From Methylococcaceae bacterium (GTDB lineage: Bacteria > Pseudomonadota > Gammaproteobacteria > Methylococcales > Methylomonadaceae), in NCBI GenBank assembly GCA_013138855.1, contig WTBX01000233.1:1-16269 (forward strand): 16,269 nt of DNA, read 5' to 3'. A model generated the notes under the pieces. The model ran no database searches. It was not told the DNA's origin and saw nothing but the letters and a program-made list of their open reading frames with translations. The position numbers and the translations under genes are program-made. Each line of letters opens with the position of its first letter. Position 1 is the first letter of the stretch. Shown in pieces: positions 14,956 through 16,269 of this stretch.

Positions 14956-16269
14956 CTAAAACTCAATCCTCACGCCAGCGGTAAATAAATGCGAATCAAT
15001 ATGACGATGCGCGAGTATGGTTTCATAATTAATAAACATGGCAATCCCATGTTTCAATTGTGCCGACGCACCTGCACTCACGTTTACAAAATCTCTATCA
15101 GGATTGTCGGTAAAAATATGAAACGAGGTTTTACTGCTACCTAAGTCCTGTATAAAGTTTGCATGAATCGTGCGTGCGCTATATAAAAACTCATGTGTCC
15201 AGTCTACCGCTAATGTAGGAACAAGAACGCCCCATGAGAAGCTAAAAGGGTAGGAAGTTTGAAAACCTAACGAGGTTGATAAAGCATCAAAATCTTGATC
15301 CTCAATATGCAAGGCCAAACCTTGCCCGCCTTGTTCATATAAATCATCAATATGAACATTGCTATAGTTGAGTTTTAATTGAGGACTTAATCTTAGCCCC
15401 TCCATATAAAAATCATAACCACTCGCAATATTAATATTATATTTATGTCCGTTATTTTCGCCTGAAGTATGTGTGTCAACAGCCTCTCCGCCCGTAATTC
15501 CTATGTTTGCGGTATAGTTTATATTGCGCTGATTTTGATAATTTGATGACGTGCCACTCACCGAGGCATCAATATAAAAACCATTATCTAGATAAAAAGT
15601 CCCGTACAACGCACCAGAAAAATCATCGGTCTCCATAGTGCCTAAAGAATCAATATAACTATTATTCTTATAGGTATAACCAAAGGCAACACCTAATACT
15701 AAGTTATCCAAAATACGGTAATCCACACCTAAAGTCGTACTGTAACCATATTCATTAAAGCCTAGCTCTTTGTCTGTAGCATCTCGTTTGCCAAATACAT
15801 AACTACCGTTCATAAAAAAACCGAGTTTATCAAATTCAGACTCATCACCTGCTGAACCTTTATTTAAATATTCATTGATCTGTGCCAATTTATTAGTCGA
15901 CAAAGACTTACCATGACTATCTTTTATAGAGAGTCCTGTTAAACGTACGCCTTGTTGATCGCCTTGTCTGATTTGTTGGGTTCTTGAGCCTAATGTATTG
16001 ACGTAGGCATCCAGCATTTGAATTGCGCTTGTTGCCTGTCCAGAAGTTTGCATGGAGGAAACTTGTCTCATGGCATCAGTTAATTCCTGTACAGAAATAT
16101 CATCCGCTATTAGGCTGTCACATCGTGCTTGTAAATCAGTATCGGCATCACCTGAATCACAGAGGGATTTCAATGCGGTTGCCACCTCTTTTTCATTGGC
16201 GGGCAATTGATTGACTGTTTCTGTCGATAGTGTGGTTGTGGTTGTGGTCGTAGTTATACATTCAGAGGC
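14956..16269 (-). CDS. Autotransporter beta-domain protein (5' end beyond window)
   Basis: C-terminal part of a type V secreted protein. The frame is open through the right edge (437 codons before the stop), so the N-terminal part, including any signal peptide, is missing. At the window edge it reads ECI, then eight threonines, then LSTETVNQLP. A helical region with two cysteines follows (SLCDSGDADTDLQARCDSL), typical of segments just before the barrel in this group. The barrel covers about the last 290 residues, beginning at FFMNGSYVFGKRD, with alternating strands such as EYGYSTTLGVDYRILDNLVL and GALYGTFYLDNGFYIDASVS. It ends GVRIEF, with the terminal Phe expected for BAM-dependent assembly. 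The passenger function cannot be judged. Convergent with gatA. Confidence 0.9.
   Translation of the reverse strand, partial: ASECITTTTTTTTLSTETVNQLPANEKEVATALKSLCDSGDADTDLQARCDSLIADDISVQELTDAMRQVSSMQTSGQATSAIQMLDAYVNTLGSRTQQIRQGDQQGVRLTGLSIKDSHGKSLSTNKLAQINEYLNKGSAGDESEFDKLGFFMNGSYVFGKRDATDKELGFNEYGYSTTLGVDYRILDNLVLGVAFGYTYKNNSYIDSLGTMETDDFSGALYGTFYLDNGFYIDASVSGTSSNYQNQRNINYTANIGITGGEAVDTHTSGENNGHKYNINIASGYDFYMEGLRLSPQLKLNYSNVHIDDLYEQGGQGLALHIEDQDFDALSTSLGFQTSYPFSFSWGVLVPTLAVDWTHEFLYSARTIHANFIQDLGSSKTSFHIFTDNPDRDFVNVSAGASAQLKHGIAMFINYETILAHRHIDSHLFTAGVRIEF

Overview
This window (about 40% GC by eye) comes from a gammaproteobacterium. The evidence is the protein families present (RdgC, YbeD/DUF493, an RlpA with a SPOR domain, SltB/MltB) and the conserved order mreB-mreC-mreD-mrdA-rodA-mltB-rlpA-dacA-dat-ybeD. 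The low GC and the abundance of short palindromic repeats suggest a Thiotrichales- or Methylococcales-like lineage. That placement is inference; no rRNA gene is present to fix it.

Layout. From the left, all on the minus strand: the open-ended start of an L,D-transpeptidase gene (2-922), which overlaps rdgC (922-1830) by one base; a 458-base gap with repeat copy A; ybeD, dat and dacA as a tight trio (2289-4589); a 544-base gap with repeat copy B; then a compact string rlpA, mltB, rodA, mrdA, mreD, mreC (5134-11509). A 121-base spacer rich in hairpins follows, then mreB (11631-12680). A divergent promoter region (12681-12804) separates mreB from plus-strand gatC and gatA (12805-14556). After gatA there is a 399-base gap with a solo repeat end and a second, different hairpin-rich element. 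The last feature is the C-terminal part of an autotransporter (14956-16269, minus strand), whose 5' end lies beyond the window.

How the genes work together. MreB, MreC, MreD, PBP2 and RodA form the elongasome that builds the lateral wall of rod-shaped cells. MltB and RlpA are glycan-cleaving enzymes, DacA trims pentapeptides, Dat interconverts D-Ala and D-Glu, and the L,D-transpeptidase makes 3-3 crosslinks or attaches proteins to the wall. The window is essentially a cell-wall elongation cluster next to the GatCA part of the tRNA amidotransferase.

I found no defence system, phage, CRISPR array or biosynthetic cluster. The points worth a second look are: a nested inverted-repeat family with two full copies and one solo end; a separate 116-bp hairpin-rich element flanked by TTAA; the presence of these elements at exactly the places where conserved gene order is broken (no lipB after ybeD, no gatB after gatA, rlpA split from dacA); an mreC gene whose conserved N-terminus can only start at an ATA codon; and a terminator-like hairpin between mreB and mreC.
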